Assembly (NCBI GenBank): GCA_963791325.1
Contig: CAWBRU010000020.1
Location: forward strand, 1-30,072
DNA from: JBEVJK01 sp963791325
Lineage (GTDB): Bacteria > Pseudomonadota > Alphaproteobacteria > Rhizobiales > Rhizobiaceae
DNA: 30,072 nucleotides
Reading direction: 5' to 3'
Position numbers and translations under genes: made by a program. Below the pieces are notes generated by a model. The model saw nothing but the letters and a program-made list of their open reading frames with translations. It did no database searches and was not told where the DNA came from. This document shows positions 7,078-16,100 of the stretch, piece after piece. Positions within the stretch are counted from its first letter, which is position 1. Every line of letters begins with the position of its first letter.

Positions 7078-7604
7078 ATCCAGCGGCGCACCGACCTCCG
7101 ATAATCGCGGAAGCGCTTGCCGAAGCGGGTGTCGAGGTGACGCTCTTCTGGCAGGATCGCCAGCCTATGGGTCAGCGCCGCGGCCAAGAACGCAGCGCCG
7201 AAGAACCAGACGATCCCGGTGATCAGGCCGATGCCGACTGTTGCCATGGCGATGCCGAGGTAGATCGGATTGCGCGAGATCGCATAGGGACCGGTGGTGA
7301 CCAGCTCGTTGGCGGCGCGCATCGGCAGCACCGTGGTGCGGTGGCGATGCAGCGTGCGCACCGCCGAGAGGCCGAGCGCGACGGCGCCGGCAACCAGCAG
7401 CCAGCCTGCGGCGAACAGGATATCGGCCAGCGGCGAGCCGAGATAGGGCAGGGGGTAGAAATAGTTGAGCGCGAGGCTTGCCGCGATCGCCGCCAGCGAG
7501 AGCAGCGGCGGCCAGGGCAGACGTGTGGCCGCGCGTGCGGCCTGGGGCAAGGCTACGGGCTGGCCGGGTCGTCCAGCGCTCTTTCGTCGGTCTCGGCCGT
7601 GCAT
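7074..7604 (-). CDS. Isoprenylcysteine carboxyl methyltransferase-like membrane protein
   Basis: A membrane protein of about 176 residues of the ICMT/PEMT superfamily, small SAM-dependent methyltransferases embedded in the inner membrane. There are about four hydrophobic segments. The family C-terminal signature is present: TTGPYAISRNPIYLG, then LPEERHLDTRFGKRFRDYRR. The natural substrate in bacteria is unknown. The ATG at 7604 overlaps the end of the upstream DUF1624 gene by 52 nt and has a weak RBS. A TTG just after that gene's stop (about 7549) is an alternative start, so translational coupling is likely. The stop codon TAG is part of the palindromic repeat that follows immediately. Confidence 0.8.
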   Translation of the reverse strand: MHGRDRRKSAGRPGQPVALPQAARAATRLPWPPLLSLAAIAASLALNYFYPLPYLGSPLADILFAAGWLLVAGAVALGLSAVRTLHRHRTTVLPMRAANELVTTGPYAISRNPIYLGIAMATVGIGLITGIVWFFGAAFLAAALTHRLAILPEERHLDTRFGKRFRDYRRSVRRWI

Positions 7605-8554
7605 GCGTTCACCATGGCCTGAACGCTGCTCTGCAGCGCCGTTCCAGTTTGCGCCGGCGACAGGACGCTGTCGAGCAGTTTGGCTCCTTGCAGCCGGTCG
7701 AGCATGCACACGCAGTAGGCGGCGCAGAACGCGGCATCGCGGGTGGCGCTGCAGCCGCGCTCGCAGGCGCTGCGGAAACGCACCTCGGCCGTCGGCATGG
7801 CCGGCGGCACGAGCTGCGCAAAGCTCCACACCGCCGCGATCAGCAGCGGCTGGTGCAACAGGTAGAAGGCCAGGCTGTGCCGGCCGGCAAAGGCGAGCGG
7901 GGCCAGCCCGCGCGGCGTGCCGATGCTCGCCAGCCGCCCGAACAGGCCGCCGGCCTCGGCGAGCTTGGCCACCGCAAGGCCGGCCAGCACGGCCCCGAAC
8001 CAGGGGAACAGCGGCACGTAGTCGTTGGAATGCGGGCTCAGCGCCGAAAGTCCGAGCCACCAGAAGAGCGGCGGATCGAACAGGGCCGAGCGCCACAGAT
8101 TGGGCAGCGCAATGACCAGCGCCGCGACTGCCAGCGTCAACAGCGCCGGCAGCCTGAGGAACGCCAGCCCGAGCAGGCTGGCGAGTGCGATCTGATGGAG
8201 AATGCCGAAAAAGATGAAACCGCCGGGCACGGCAAGGTAGGTGACCAGGCTGATCAGCAGCGCGGCGCCCGCCACCATGGCGAAGCGGACGGCGAAGGCT
8301 CGCCAGCGGATCGCCTTGCCGTGGGCGAGATAGAGGCTGACGCCGACCAGGACGAGGAAGCTGCTGGCGATGGTGCGGGCAAACAGCCGCCAGCCGCCCA
8401 CGCCGGTCGTGCCCTGGTCGAGATAGCCGAAGAATTCGAGGTCCCAGGCAAAATGGTAGACAGCCATGGCGATCAGCGCCAGGCCGCGGGCAAGATCGAC
8501 CAGCGCGATGCGCGGCGTCTTGCCGACTTGCTTCATCGGGCCATCTGCGTGCAT
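7553..8554 (-). CDS. DUF1624 / HGSNAT-like membrane acyltransferase-like protein
   Basis: A multispanning membrane protein of 333 residues with the heparan-alpha-glucosaminide N-acetyltransferase catalytic-like domain (DUF1624). The signature start RIALVDLARGLALIAMAVYHFAWDL is followed by GWRLFARTIASSFLVLVG and FFGILHQIALASLL, typical of this family. About 7-8 transmembrane segments are visible to about residue 250. After them comes a cysteine-rich segment (CERGC, FCAAYCVC) and a polar tail of about 60 residues. Acyl transfer to a cell-envelope sugar is plausible but unproven. AGGAGG lies just 1 nt before the ATG at 8554, and an ATG at 8536 is the alternative. It is divergent from the aldo/keto reductase gene. 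Confidence 0.82.
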   Translation of the reverse strand: MHADGPMKQVGKTPRIALVDLARGLALIAMAVYHFAWDLEFFGYLDQGTTGVGGWRLFARTIASSFLVLVGVSLYLAHGKAIRWRAFAVRFAMVAGAALLISLVTYLAVPGGFIFFGILHQIALASLLGLAFLRLPALLTLAVAALVIALPNLWRSALFDPPLFWWLGLSALSPHSNDYVPLFPWFGAVLAGLAVAKLAEAGGLFGRLASIGTPRGLAPLAFAGRHSLAFYLLHQPLLIAAVWSFAQLVPPAMPTAEVRFRSACERGCSATRDAAFCAAYCVCMLDRLQGAKLLDSVLSPAQTGTALQSSVQAMVNACTAETDERALDDPASP

Positions 8555-8613
8555 GCCTCCTGTTGCAGTGGTTTGCGGGCAAGCGCAAGGCTGGGCTGGG
8601 GCGGGAGGACGAT

Positions 8614-9438
8614 ATGCACAAAGTCCATGCAAACGGCGCCGAAATCCCGGCGCTCGGCTTCGGCACCTGGACGCTGCGCGGCAAACAATGCACGGAGCTG
8701 GTGGTCGAGGCGCTTGCCGCCGGCTACCGCCACATCGACACGGCCACCATGTACGGCAACGAGGCGGCGGTCGGCGCCGGACTCAAGGCCTCCGGTGTCG
8801 CCGCCGCCGACACGTTCATCACCACGAAAGTCTGGCGCACTGACCTTGCGCCCGCAGATCTCATCCGCTCGGCCGAAGAGAGCCGCGCCCGGCTGGGCGT
8901 CGACCGGATCGACCTTCTGCTCATTCACTGGCCCAACGACCAGATCCCGCTGAAGCCATCGATCACGGCGCTCAATGAAGTCCACCGGCGCGGCGTGGCC
9001 GGCGCGATCGGGGTCGCCAACTTCCCAACCGGCCTGCTTGCGCAGGCAAGCGCGGCCTCGGCCGTGCCGCTCGCCTGCGACCAGGTCGAGTACCACCCTT
9101 ATCTCGACCAGCGGAAGGTGCTCGCCGCGTGCCGGACCGCAGGCATGGCGCTGGTGTCCTATTGCCCGCTCTATCGCGGCGGCAGATTGTTCGGCGAGCC
9201 GGCGGTCACCGGGCCGGCCGAGCGGCTCGGCAAATCACCGGCCCAGATCGTCCTACGCTGGCAGGTGCAGCAGGCCGGCGTGGTCGCCATCCCGCGCACG
9301 ACCAAGAAGGCCAGGCTGGCGGAGAACCTCGCCGTCTTCGACTTCGCGCTGAGCGAGCCCGAGATGGCGGCGATCTCGGCGCTCGGCCGCAACAACAGCC
9401 GGCTGGTCGACTATGATTTCACCCCCGGCTGGGACTAG
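8614..9438 (+). CDS. Aldo/keto reductase (2,5-diketo-D-gluconate reductase-like)
   Basis: A 274-residue NADPH-dependent (beta/alpha)8-barrel oxidoreductase. The catalytic tetrad is D42 and Y47 (IDTATMYGNE), K72 (TTKVW) and H105 (LLIHWP). GFGTW near the start and IPRTTKKARLAEN near the end (cofactor phosphate binding) confirm the family. It most resembles the DkgA/AKR5 type, which reduces small aldehydes and keto-sugars. The start at 8614 is set by GGGAGG 5 nt upstream. The in-frame ATG at 8563 lacks an RBS and family sequence. The physiological substrate cannot be read from the sequence. Confidence 0.93.
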   Translation: MHKVHANGAEIPALGFGTWTLRGKQCTELVVEALAAGYRHIDTATMYGNEAAVGAGLKASGVAAADTFITTKVWRTDLAPADLIRSAEESRARLGVDRIDLLLIHWPNDQIPLKPSITALNEVHRRGVAGAIGVANFPTGLLAQASAASAVPLACDQVEYHPYLDQRKVLAACRTAGMALVSYCPLYRGGRLFGEPAVTGPAERLGKSPAQIVLRWQVQQAGVVAIPRTTKKARLAENLAVFDFALSEPEMAAISALGRNNSRLVDYDFTPGWD

Positions 9439-9624
9439 CCGGTTCTCCCGGCCCGCTTGCTCTAACCCTTTGTTTCCGCGCGGTTCCGGACGAAAGTCTG
9501 TGCCGCTTCTTCCGACTTTTCTCAGCCGGTTCGCAATTTCATCCGGCGAGGTCGGTTTCCCGATAATGTCACGGGCTGCGACGGGCCACGCTCACCGCCC
9601 TGGGGACGAGGAGGGGGCGCGGCA

Positions 9625-10825
9625 ATGGCGGTGCAGGTCCGGCATCCGATCTGGCTGCCTGCCGTCAAGCAGGCCGGCGCGCCGACCTTCGCGACACTCT
9701 ACACGCTGGAATCGTTCGCCCGGGCGTCGGTCGCCAGCGTCATCCCGATTCAGGCCTACGAGCTCCTGCACAGCGAACAAGAGGTGTCGCTGATCTACAC
9801 CGCCGTGGCGCTGGCCGCCTTGTCCGTCACGCTGTTCATGCCGATGCTGATTGCGCGCTTTGCCCGCCGCTGGGTCTACACCGCCGGCGCCTGCGCGCTG
9901 GTGGTCGGCTCCGCCTGCCTCGCTACCCATACGCTGCTCCGGACAGCTGATCGGGCAATTGGCTCGGGCGATGGGCGCCAGCGCGCTGGCGATCACGCTC
10001 AACCTCTACATCATGGACCACATCCGCAAGAGCCAGTTCATCGAGGCCGAATCGCTGCGCATGGCCTGGTCGATGGTCGCCTGGACGGCCGGTCCGGTGC
10101 TCGGCGTCTTCCTCTACACCCAATTCGGGCTGATCGCCGCGCACGGCTTGGTGGGCCTGTTTGCCTCAGTGCTGCTGGTGCTGTTCTGGTATTTCCGGCT
10201 AAGCGACAACCCGATGATCCGGCCCGGCAAGGCGCGGCCGGTCAACCCGATCGCCAATATCGGCCGGTTCGTGCGCCAGCCGCGGCTGCGGCTTGCCTGG
10301 GTGATCGCGTTCGGGCGGTCCTGTTTCTGGACAACGTTCTTCGTCTATGCGCCGATCCTGATGGTGGCGACCGGACAGGGCAAGCTGGCGGGCGGACTGC
10401 TGGTATCGGCCGGCAATGCGCTGCTGTTCAACGCCTTCTTCTGGGGCCGTGCCGGCAAGCGCTTCGGTGCCCGCCGCACCATGGCGGTGTGTTTCCTGGC
10501 CATGGCGGGGACGCTGTTTCTGGCCGGCCTTGCCGGCGAACGCTGGCCGCTCGCGGCGGCGCTGGCGCTGCTGGCCAGCGCCTTTTTCTGCATCGGGCTC
10601 GACGCCCTGGGCTCGACCGCGTTCCTGCGGGCAGTGCGCTCGTTCGAGCGGCCGCAGATGACGGCGGTCTACCGCACCTATCTCGATTTGTCGGAGCTGT
10701 TGCCGCCGCTGGTCTATTCCGGCGTGCTCGCTTTCTTCGGCCTGGGCGCGGTGTTCGTCACCCTCGGTCTGTTCGCCATGTTCTGCGGCTGGGTTACCTG
10801 GCGCTATCTGCCGCGCTCGCTTTGA
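9625..10825 (+). pseudogene. MFS transporter, apparent +1 frameshift
   Basis: A major facilitator superfamily permease of about 399 residues once one extra base is removed. Residues 1-105 (MAVQVRHPIWLPA... to LATHTLL) are in one frame. From GQLIGQLARAMGASALAITLNLY the protein continues one base on to YLPRSL at 10825. Dropping one C of the CC at 9939-9940 joins the frames exactly inside a transmembrane segment, giving about 12 membrane helices. GAGGAGGGGG precedes the ATG. Its end overlaps the convergent Rieske oxygenase gene by 32 bp. Substrate unknown. The break may be a sequence error or a true inactivation. Confidence 0.8.
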
Positions 10826-11993
10826 CTGCGGCTGCGGCCGCCTGGTGGGCGTCCCGCACCCAGTCGTGGAAACGCTTGAGCTCGTACTCCTCGGGCATCA
10901 GCACGCCGCGGTCATGAGCCACGGCATGGAGCCCGCGCTGGTTGAGCTCGCAGACGGCGGCGTCCTCCTCCATCACCTGCCGGCCGAAGCCGACGATGCG
11001 GTCGAGGTCGGCGGCGCCGGGTGCGAGCGCCTCGGGCTGGAACAGCCATTCGGCGGTGAGCTCGGTCTGCTCTGGCCCGAGCGGGTTCACCCGGACGGTC
11101 CGGACATAATCGACATGGCCGACGACGAACAGGGACGGCAAGCTCACCGCATAGGTCTGGCCAGCCTGGCGCTCGGCCGCGCTCAAGCCGGCAAAAGGCG
11201 GCGCGTGGGCCCGGCCGTCGTCCGACCAGCTCTCCGCGCCGTGCCGCAGGGTGCCGGCATATTCGGGTTCGTCATTGTCGGCGTTCCGGGCCCAGTCGGG
11301 ATCGTCATGCCGGGCCATCAGGCCGCGGCCGTAGATCGGCACCAGGCGCGACAGGCGCGGGTGCACCCCGGGACAATGCAGGCATTCGTTGAAGTTTTCC
11401 CAGAAGATCTTCCAATTGCAGGCCATCGTCTTGCGCCAGGAGGCGCCGACCGCCAGCTGCTCGATCGGCCAGTTGGCGAGCGCCGCAGCCCCGGCATCGA
11501 GCGCCTCGGCAAACGGCGGAGGCTGCGCGGTGAGGCTGACGAAGACGAAGCCGCGCCACTCGGCGAGCGCCACCCGGTAGAGCGGGAACTCGGCGCGGTC
11601 GAAGCCCGCCGGCAGGCGCTGCACCGGCACCCTGACCAGCCTGCCTGAGAGCGAATAGGACCAGGCATGGTAGGGGCAGGTGATCAGCCGCGCCTTGAGC
11701 CGGCCACGTTCCTGGCTGCAAAGCTGCGAGCCCCGGTGACGGCAGCTGTTGTGGAAGGCGTTGAGCCGGCCCTCTTCGTCGCGGACGATCAGGATCTCCT
11801 GGCCGGCGAGCGCGACGACGCGATAGGCACGCGGCTCGGGAAGCTCGGCGGCGCGGCAGGCGAAGATCCAGCCACGGTGCCAGATCGCCTTCAAGTCTTC
11901 GGCGTAAGCGTCGGCTGCAAAATAGCTTTTCGACGGCAGCGTCGCCTGGCTCCGGGCGAGCCCGGCATAACCGGCGGTCGGCTCGGCACCCAT
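10794..11993 (-). CDS. Rieske non-heme iron oxygenase, alpha subunit
   Basis: A 399-residue aromatic-ring-hydroxylating/quaternary-amine type Rieske oxygenase. The [2Fe-2S] ligands are C84 and H86 (NSCRHRG) and C106 and H109 (CPYHAWSY). The mononuclear iron site is in the NFNECLHCPGVHP segment (H206 and H211, with E203 nearby). The overall look (KSYFAADAYAEDLKAIWHRGW at the start, MACNWKIFWEN in the middle) is closest to the glycine betaine/choline/stachydrine monooxygenase branch, but the substrate is not certain. The reductase partner is not in the window. GGAGG lies 5 nt before the ATG at 11993, favoured over the ATG at 12005. Convergent with the MFS gene. Confidence 0.92.
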   Translation of the reverse strand: MGAEPTAGYAGLARSQATLPSKSYFAADAYAEDLKAIWHRGWIFACRAAELPEPRAYRVVALAGQEILIVRDEEGRLNAFHNSCRHRGSQLCSQERGRLKARLITCPYHAWSYSLSGRLVRVPVQRLPAGFDRAEFPLYRVALAEWRGFVFVSLTAQPPPFAEALDAGAAALANWPIEQLAVGASWRKTMACNWKIFWENFNECLHCPGVHPRLSRLVPIYGRGLMARHDDPDWARNADNDEPEYAGTLRHGAESWSDDGRAHAPPFAGLSAAERQAGQTYAVSLPSLFVVGHVDYVRTVRVNPLGPEQTELTAEWLFQPEALAPGAADLDRIVGFGRQVMEEDAAVCELNQRGLHAVAHDRGVLMPEEYELKRFHDWVRDAHQAAAAAVKASAADSAR

Positions 11994-12464
11994 CGCGGCC
12001 TCCATGCCTGCGGCAAAGCCGAAGCGGACAGGGCGGCGGCCCGATTGTCAATCCCTGCAGCCACGGCGATCCCGCCCGGAAAAAGATCGACTCACCCATA
12101 GCGAGATCGCCTTCGGCAAGCTCGAAATCGGCATCGATTTCAGGCTGTTGGACGGCTTGGGTGCGGCCCGGCTTGAGCCGGTGACGTCGACGGCAAGAAT
12201 CTCCCCTGAGTTCTCGGCGCGGCCCGGAGCGGCGCTTTCGCCGCAATTCGGACAGAAAGGCGGGACCACCTGCCCGAGTTGCGCTCGATGTGTGGGCGCG
12301 GCGCAACGGCTGCCTGCCGATCGTCGGCGGCAAGGCGGGTGTGGGCGGCATGGGAAATTGACAGCGGCTTCAAAGCCCTTTCTAGTTCCCGCCCGATCCG
12401 GCGTGCCCGCGGTCGTGCCTGTCGAGACGGGCGGCGCCCCGAGGGCAGCCCTTGGGAAGGTGAC
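11994..12464. other. Intergenic region, about 470 nt
   Basis: No believable gene was found. The open frames have low-complexity arginine-rich translations typical of shadow frames in GC-rich DNA. It holds an inverted repeat at 12124-12141 (GAAATCG, GCAT, CGATTTC) and a promoter-like element at 12358-12386 that points to the small membrane protein gene downstream. Confidence 0.55.
12358..12386 (+). promoter_or_regulatory. Candidate promoter of the small membrane protein gene
   Basis: A perfect -35 hexamer TTGACA (12358-12363), a 17-nt spacer and TCTAGT (12381-12386) as a weak -10. It would give a leader of about 70 nt before the ATG at 12465. Confidence 0.4.
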
Positions 12465-12713
12465 ATGGAAGACAATTACGAGAAATACGCGGTCGCGGTG
12501 ATCATCGTGTTCGGCTCGCTGCTGATCGGCGGTCAGATGGCGGCCGGCCTGGCGATGGGTGATCGCCCGGCTTACCTGTGGGCGCTGGGTGCGGCGTTCT
12601 TCGGCTGGCTCGCCGGCCACGCCGTTCTGTTCGACCGGCCGCGGATCTATGGCGGCCTGGTGATCATCGCGGCCGCCTTCACCATCGCCTCGATCGTGGC
12701 GCTCGTGACCTGA
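12465..12713 (+). CDS. Small hypothetical membrane protein (82 aa)
   Basis: An 82-residue protein with three hydrophobic segments: about 8-30 (AVAVIIVFGSLLIGGQMAAG), 37-55 (LWALGAAFFGWLAGHAVLF) and 60-81 (IYGGLVIIAAAFTIASIVAL). The family was not recognised. The short charged N-terminus MEDNYEKY suggests it lies inside. GGGAAGG is placed about 4 nt before the ATG. A recognisable promoter lies upstream and another small gene follows after 36 nt on the same strand, so they may be cotranscribed. Confidence 0.7.
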   Translation: MEDNYEKYAVAVIIVFGSLLIGGQMAAGLAMGDRPAYLWALGAAFFGWLAGHAVLFDRPRIYGGLVIIAAAFTIASIVALVT

Positions 12714-12749
12714 GCCGGGGACCTTTCTCGGCCGCGCCATCCGGATTTC

Positions 12750-13073
12750 ATGCCCATGCAGCAGCGTCGTCTCGGCGAATTGCCTAGGAAGCGGTATCCG
12801 GCCGGCCGTGGTCACAACGGCGGCCCACCCCTTGAAGACCGGCTGCCCGAATGGGGAAGGGGCCCGATCGGGACCTATTTCGGGTGGAAGGCAGCGCACA
12901 AGGCGGCCTGGAAGGCCGTTCCGGCGGAAATCGCTGTGCGGAGGGCGAACAAAGCGGCCGAACTCGGCCTATCCTACGAGGAATACACGCTCGAGATCCT
13001 CGAGCGGGGGCGCTACTTGCAGGCCTCCGATACCAACAGGCTTGCCGAGATCCGAGCGCGCCGGGCGAAATGA
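12750..13073 (+). CDS. Conserved hypothetical protein (GHNGGPPL / YTLEILERGR type)
   Basis: A 107-residue soluble basic protein. It contains GRGHNGGPPLEDR near residue 19, GTYFGWKAAHKAAWKAVP near 41 and LGLSYEEYTLEILERGRYLQ near 73. These strings recur in small uncharacterised proteins of Rhizobiales as I remember them, which supports a real gene. No catalytic motif, signal peptide or membrane segment is seen, and function is unknown. Codon use is like the neighbours. It is convergent with nrdJ, with a hairpin terminator candidate right after the stop. Confidence 0.72.
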   Translation: MPMQQRRLGELPRKRYPAGRGHNGGPPLEDRLPEWGRGPIGTYFGWKAAHKAAWKAVPAEIAVRRANKAAELGLSYEEYTLEILERGRYLQASDTNRLAEIRARRAK

Positions 13074-13075
13074 GG

Positions 13076-13108
13076 ACGCGCGGGCCTGCGCCGCGCGCGT
13101 TCGTTTTG
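13076..13108 (+). terminator. Candidate terminator after the 107-aa gene
   Basis: ACGCGCG (13076-13082) pairs with CGCGCGT (13094-13100) around an 11-nt loop and is followed by TCGTTTTG. It lies between two convergent genes, right after the plus-strand stop. Confidence 0.5.
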
Positions 13109-13115
13109 ATCAGCC

Positions 13116-16100
13116 TCAGCTGCAGCCGCTGGTGGCGCCGCAGGTGTCGCACTTCTCGCAGGTGCCGTTGCGCACCATGGTGAAGTTCTGGCACTCCGAA
13201 CACATGTTGCCGGTGTAGCCCTGGGCAATCGCGCGGCTCCGCCGCTCGGCCGCCCGGGCCTTGGTGTCGTCCACCTCGAGCTGCGCATCGTCGCTGAACA
13301 GCTCGGCATTGGCTGCCGCCTCGTCTTCCTGGGCGCGTTCGCGGGCGCGCTCCTCATAGTCGCGTCGGAACGCCGTGATCGGCTCGCGCAGCTCGGAAGT
13401 GAGCGGCTTCAGCGCCGTCACCGTGGCGCCCGGCGAGATGGCGCGGATGTTGGAGGCGCCGCCCCCGGCAGGGATCCGCGCTGCCCCGGCCGGAGCGCCG
13501 CCGCCCAGCGCCCCCTTCGCCTCGTTGGAACCCGGCACCACCTTGAGCGGCAAGGCGCCGCGGGTGAGCCCCTTGGAGAAAGCCACTGCGCGGCCTTCCT
13601 CGATGCCGCGGCCGAGGGCGGTGTTGGAAAAGTCGGAGGTGTCGACATGGGCCAGGTCGTTGCGGCCGAGATAGGACACCGCCAGCTCGCGAAACACATA
13701 ATCGAGGATCGAGGTGGCGTTCTTGATCGCGTCGTTGCCCTGGACCATGCCGGCCGGCTCGAACTTGGTGAAGGTGAAGGCCTCGACATATTCCTCCAGC
13801 GGCACGCCGTATTGCAGGCCGAGCGAGATGGCGATGGCGAAATTGTTCATCATCGCCCGGAACGCCGCGCCTTCCTTGTGCATGTCGATGAAGATCTCGC
13901 CCAGCCGGCCGTCGTCGAACTCACCGGTTCTGAGATAGACCTTGTGACCGCCGACCACTGCCTTCTGGGTATAGCCCTTGCGGCGATTGGGGAGCTTCTC
14001 GCGGTCGCGCACCACCTTTTCCACCACCCGCTCGACAATGCGCTCGGCAACCGCCGCAGCCTTGGCCGCAGTCGGCGCTGCGACCAAAGCCTCGACCAGA
14101 TCGTCCTCGTCCTCGTCGTCGGCGGCAAGCAGCGCCGCATTGAGCGGCTGCGACAGCTTCGAGCCGTCGCGGTAGAGCGCATTGGCCTTGAGCGCCAGCT
14201 TCCAGGACAGCATGTAAGCGTCCTTGCAGTCGGCGACGGTCGCCTCGTTGGCCATGTTGATCGTCTTGGAGATCGCCCCGGAGATGAACGGCTGCGCCGC
14301 GGCCATCATCCGGATGTGGCTTTCGACCGACAAATAGCGCTTGCCGATCCGTCCGCACGGATTGGCGCAATCGAACACCGGCAGGTGCTCGGCCTTGAGG
14401 AAAGGCGCCCCTTCCAGGGTCATGGCGCCGCAGATATGGATGTTGGCCGCCTCGATGTCGCGGCGCGAGAAGCCGAGCGCCGGCAGCATGTCGAAGCCGA
14501 CATCGTTGAGCTGCTCGTCGGTGAAGCCGAGCACGGACTTGCAGAACGCCTCGCCGAGCGTCCACTTGTTGAAGGCGAACTTGATGTCGAAGGCCGCCTT
14601 CAGCGCGCCGTTCAGGGCGGCGAGCTTCTCGTCGGTAAAGCCCTTGGAGCGGAGCGAGGCCGGGTTGACCGCCGGCGCCTGGTCGAGCGTGCCGTGGCCG
14701 ACGGCGTAGGCCTCGATCTCGGCGATTTCCGCCTCCGAATAGCCGAGCGTGCGCAGCGCCTCCGGCACGGCGCGGTTGATGATCTTGAAGTAGCCGCCGC
14801 CGGCCAGCTTCTTGAACTTGACCAAGGCGAAGTCCGGCTCGATGCCGGTGGTGTCGCAGTCCATCACCAGGCCGATCGTGCCGGTCGGCGCGATCACGGT
14901 CGCCTGGGCATTGCGGTAGCCGTGCTTTTCGCCAAGCGCCAGCGCCCGATCCCAGGCGGCGCGGGCATGCTCGACCAGCTCGGGCAGGGGGCAGTCATCC
15001 GCCGCGATCGGCACCGGCGCGACCGACAGCCTCTCATAGCCGTCATGCGCGCCATGGGCGGCCCGCCGGTGGTTGCGGATGACGCGCAGCATCGACTCAC
15101 GGTTGCGGGCGAAATCCGCAAACGCCCCGAGCTCGGACGCCATCTCGGCCGAGGTGGCGTAAGCCGTGCCGGTCATGATCGCCGTCAGCGCGCCGCAGAT
15201 CGCCCGGCCCGCCTTGGAGTCGTAGGGGATGCCGGAGGTCATCAGCAGGCCGCCGATATTGGCATAGCCCAATCCGAGCGTGCGGTATTCGTAGGACAGC
15301 CGGGCGATCTCCTTGGACGGAAACTGCGCCATCATCACCGAGATCTCGAGCACGATCGTCCACAGCCGGACCGAATGCTCGTAGCGCTCGATATCGATCG
15401 TGCCGTCGGCGTTGCGGTAGGCGAGCAGGTTGATCGAGGCGAGATTGCAGGCCGTGTCGTCGAGGAACATGTATTCCGAGCACGGATTGGAGGCACGGAT
15501 CGGGCCGGCAGCCGGTGCCGTATGCCAGTCGTTCATGGTGGTATTGAAGTGCAGCCCAGGATCGGCCGAAGCCCAGGCGGCATAGCCGATCTTCTCCCAC
15601 AGGTCGCGGGCTTTCAACGTCTTGGCCGGCTTTCCATCGGTGCGGCGGACGAGATGCCAGTCGCCGTCGTTCTCCACCGCGGTGAGGAAATCGTCTTTGA
15701 GCGACACCGAGTTGTTGGAGTTCTGGCCGGAAACGGTGAGATAAGCCTCCGAATCCCAATCGGTGTCGTAGGTCTTGAACTCGATCGACGTGTAGCCCTG
15801 CTTGGCGAACTGGATGACGCGGCCGATGTAGTTGTCGGGCACCGCGTTCTTCTTGGCCGCCCGGATCTCGCGCTTCAGCGCCGTGTTGATGCTCGGATCG
15901 AAGCAGTCGCCGTCGGAGCCTTCGCAGTTGACGCAGGCCTTCATGATCGCACTGAGGTGCTGGCGCACGATCTTGGAGCCGGTGACCAGCGAGGCGACCT
16001 TCTGCTCCTCCTTCACCTTCCAGTCGATGTAAGCCTCGATGTCGGGATGGTCGACGTCGACCACCACCATCTTGGCCGCACGCCTTGTGGTGCCGCCCGA

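Noticed and set aside
6479..9960. Programmed +1 ribosomal frameshifting in the IscU-like and MFS genes
   Set aside because: No known shift signal (such as CUU-stop with an upstream SD) and no reason for three unrelated genes to use it. Sequence error or mutation is simpler.
12004..12501. 165-aa plus-strand open frame in the gap after the Rieske oxygenase
   Set aside because: No RBS, an arginine/proline-rich low-information translation, and overlap with the start of a better-supported small gene.
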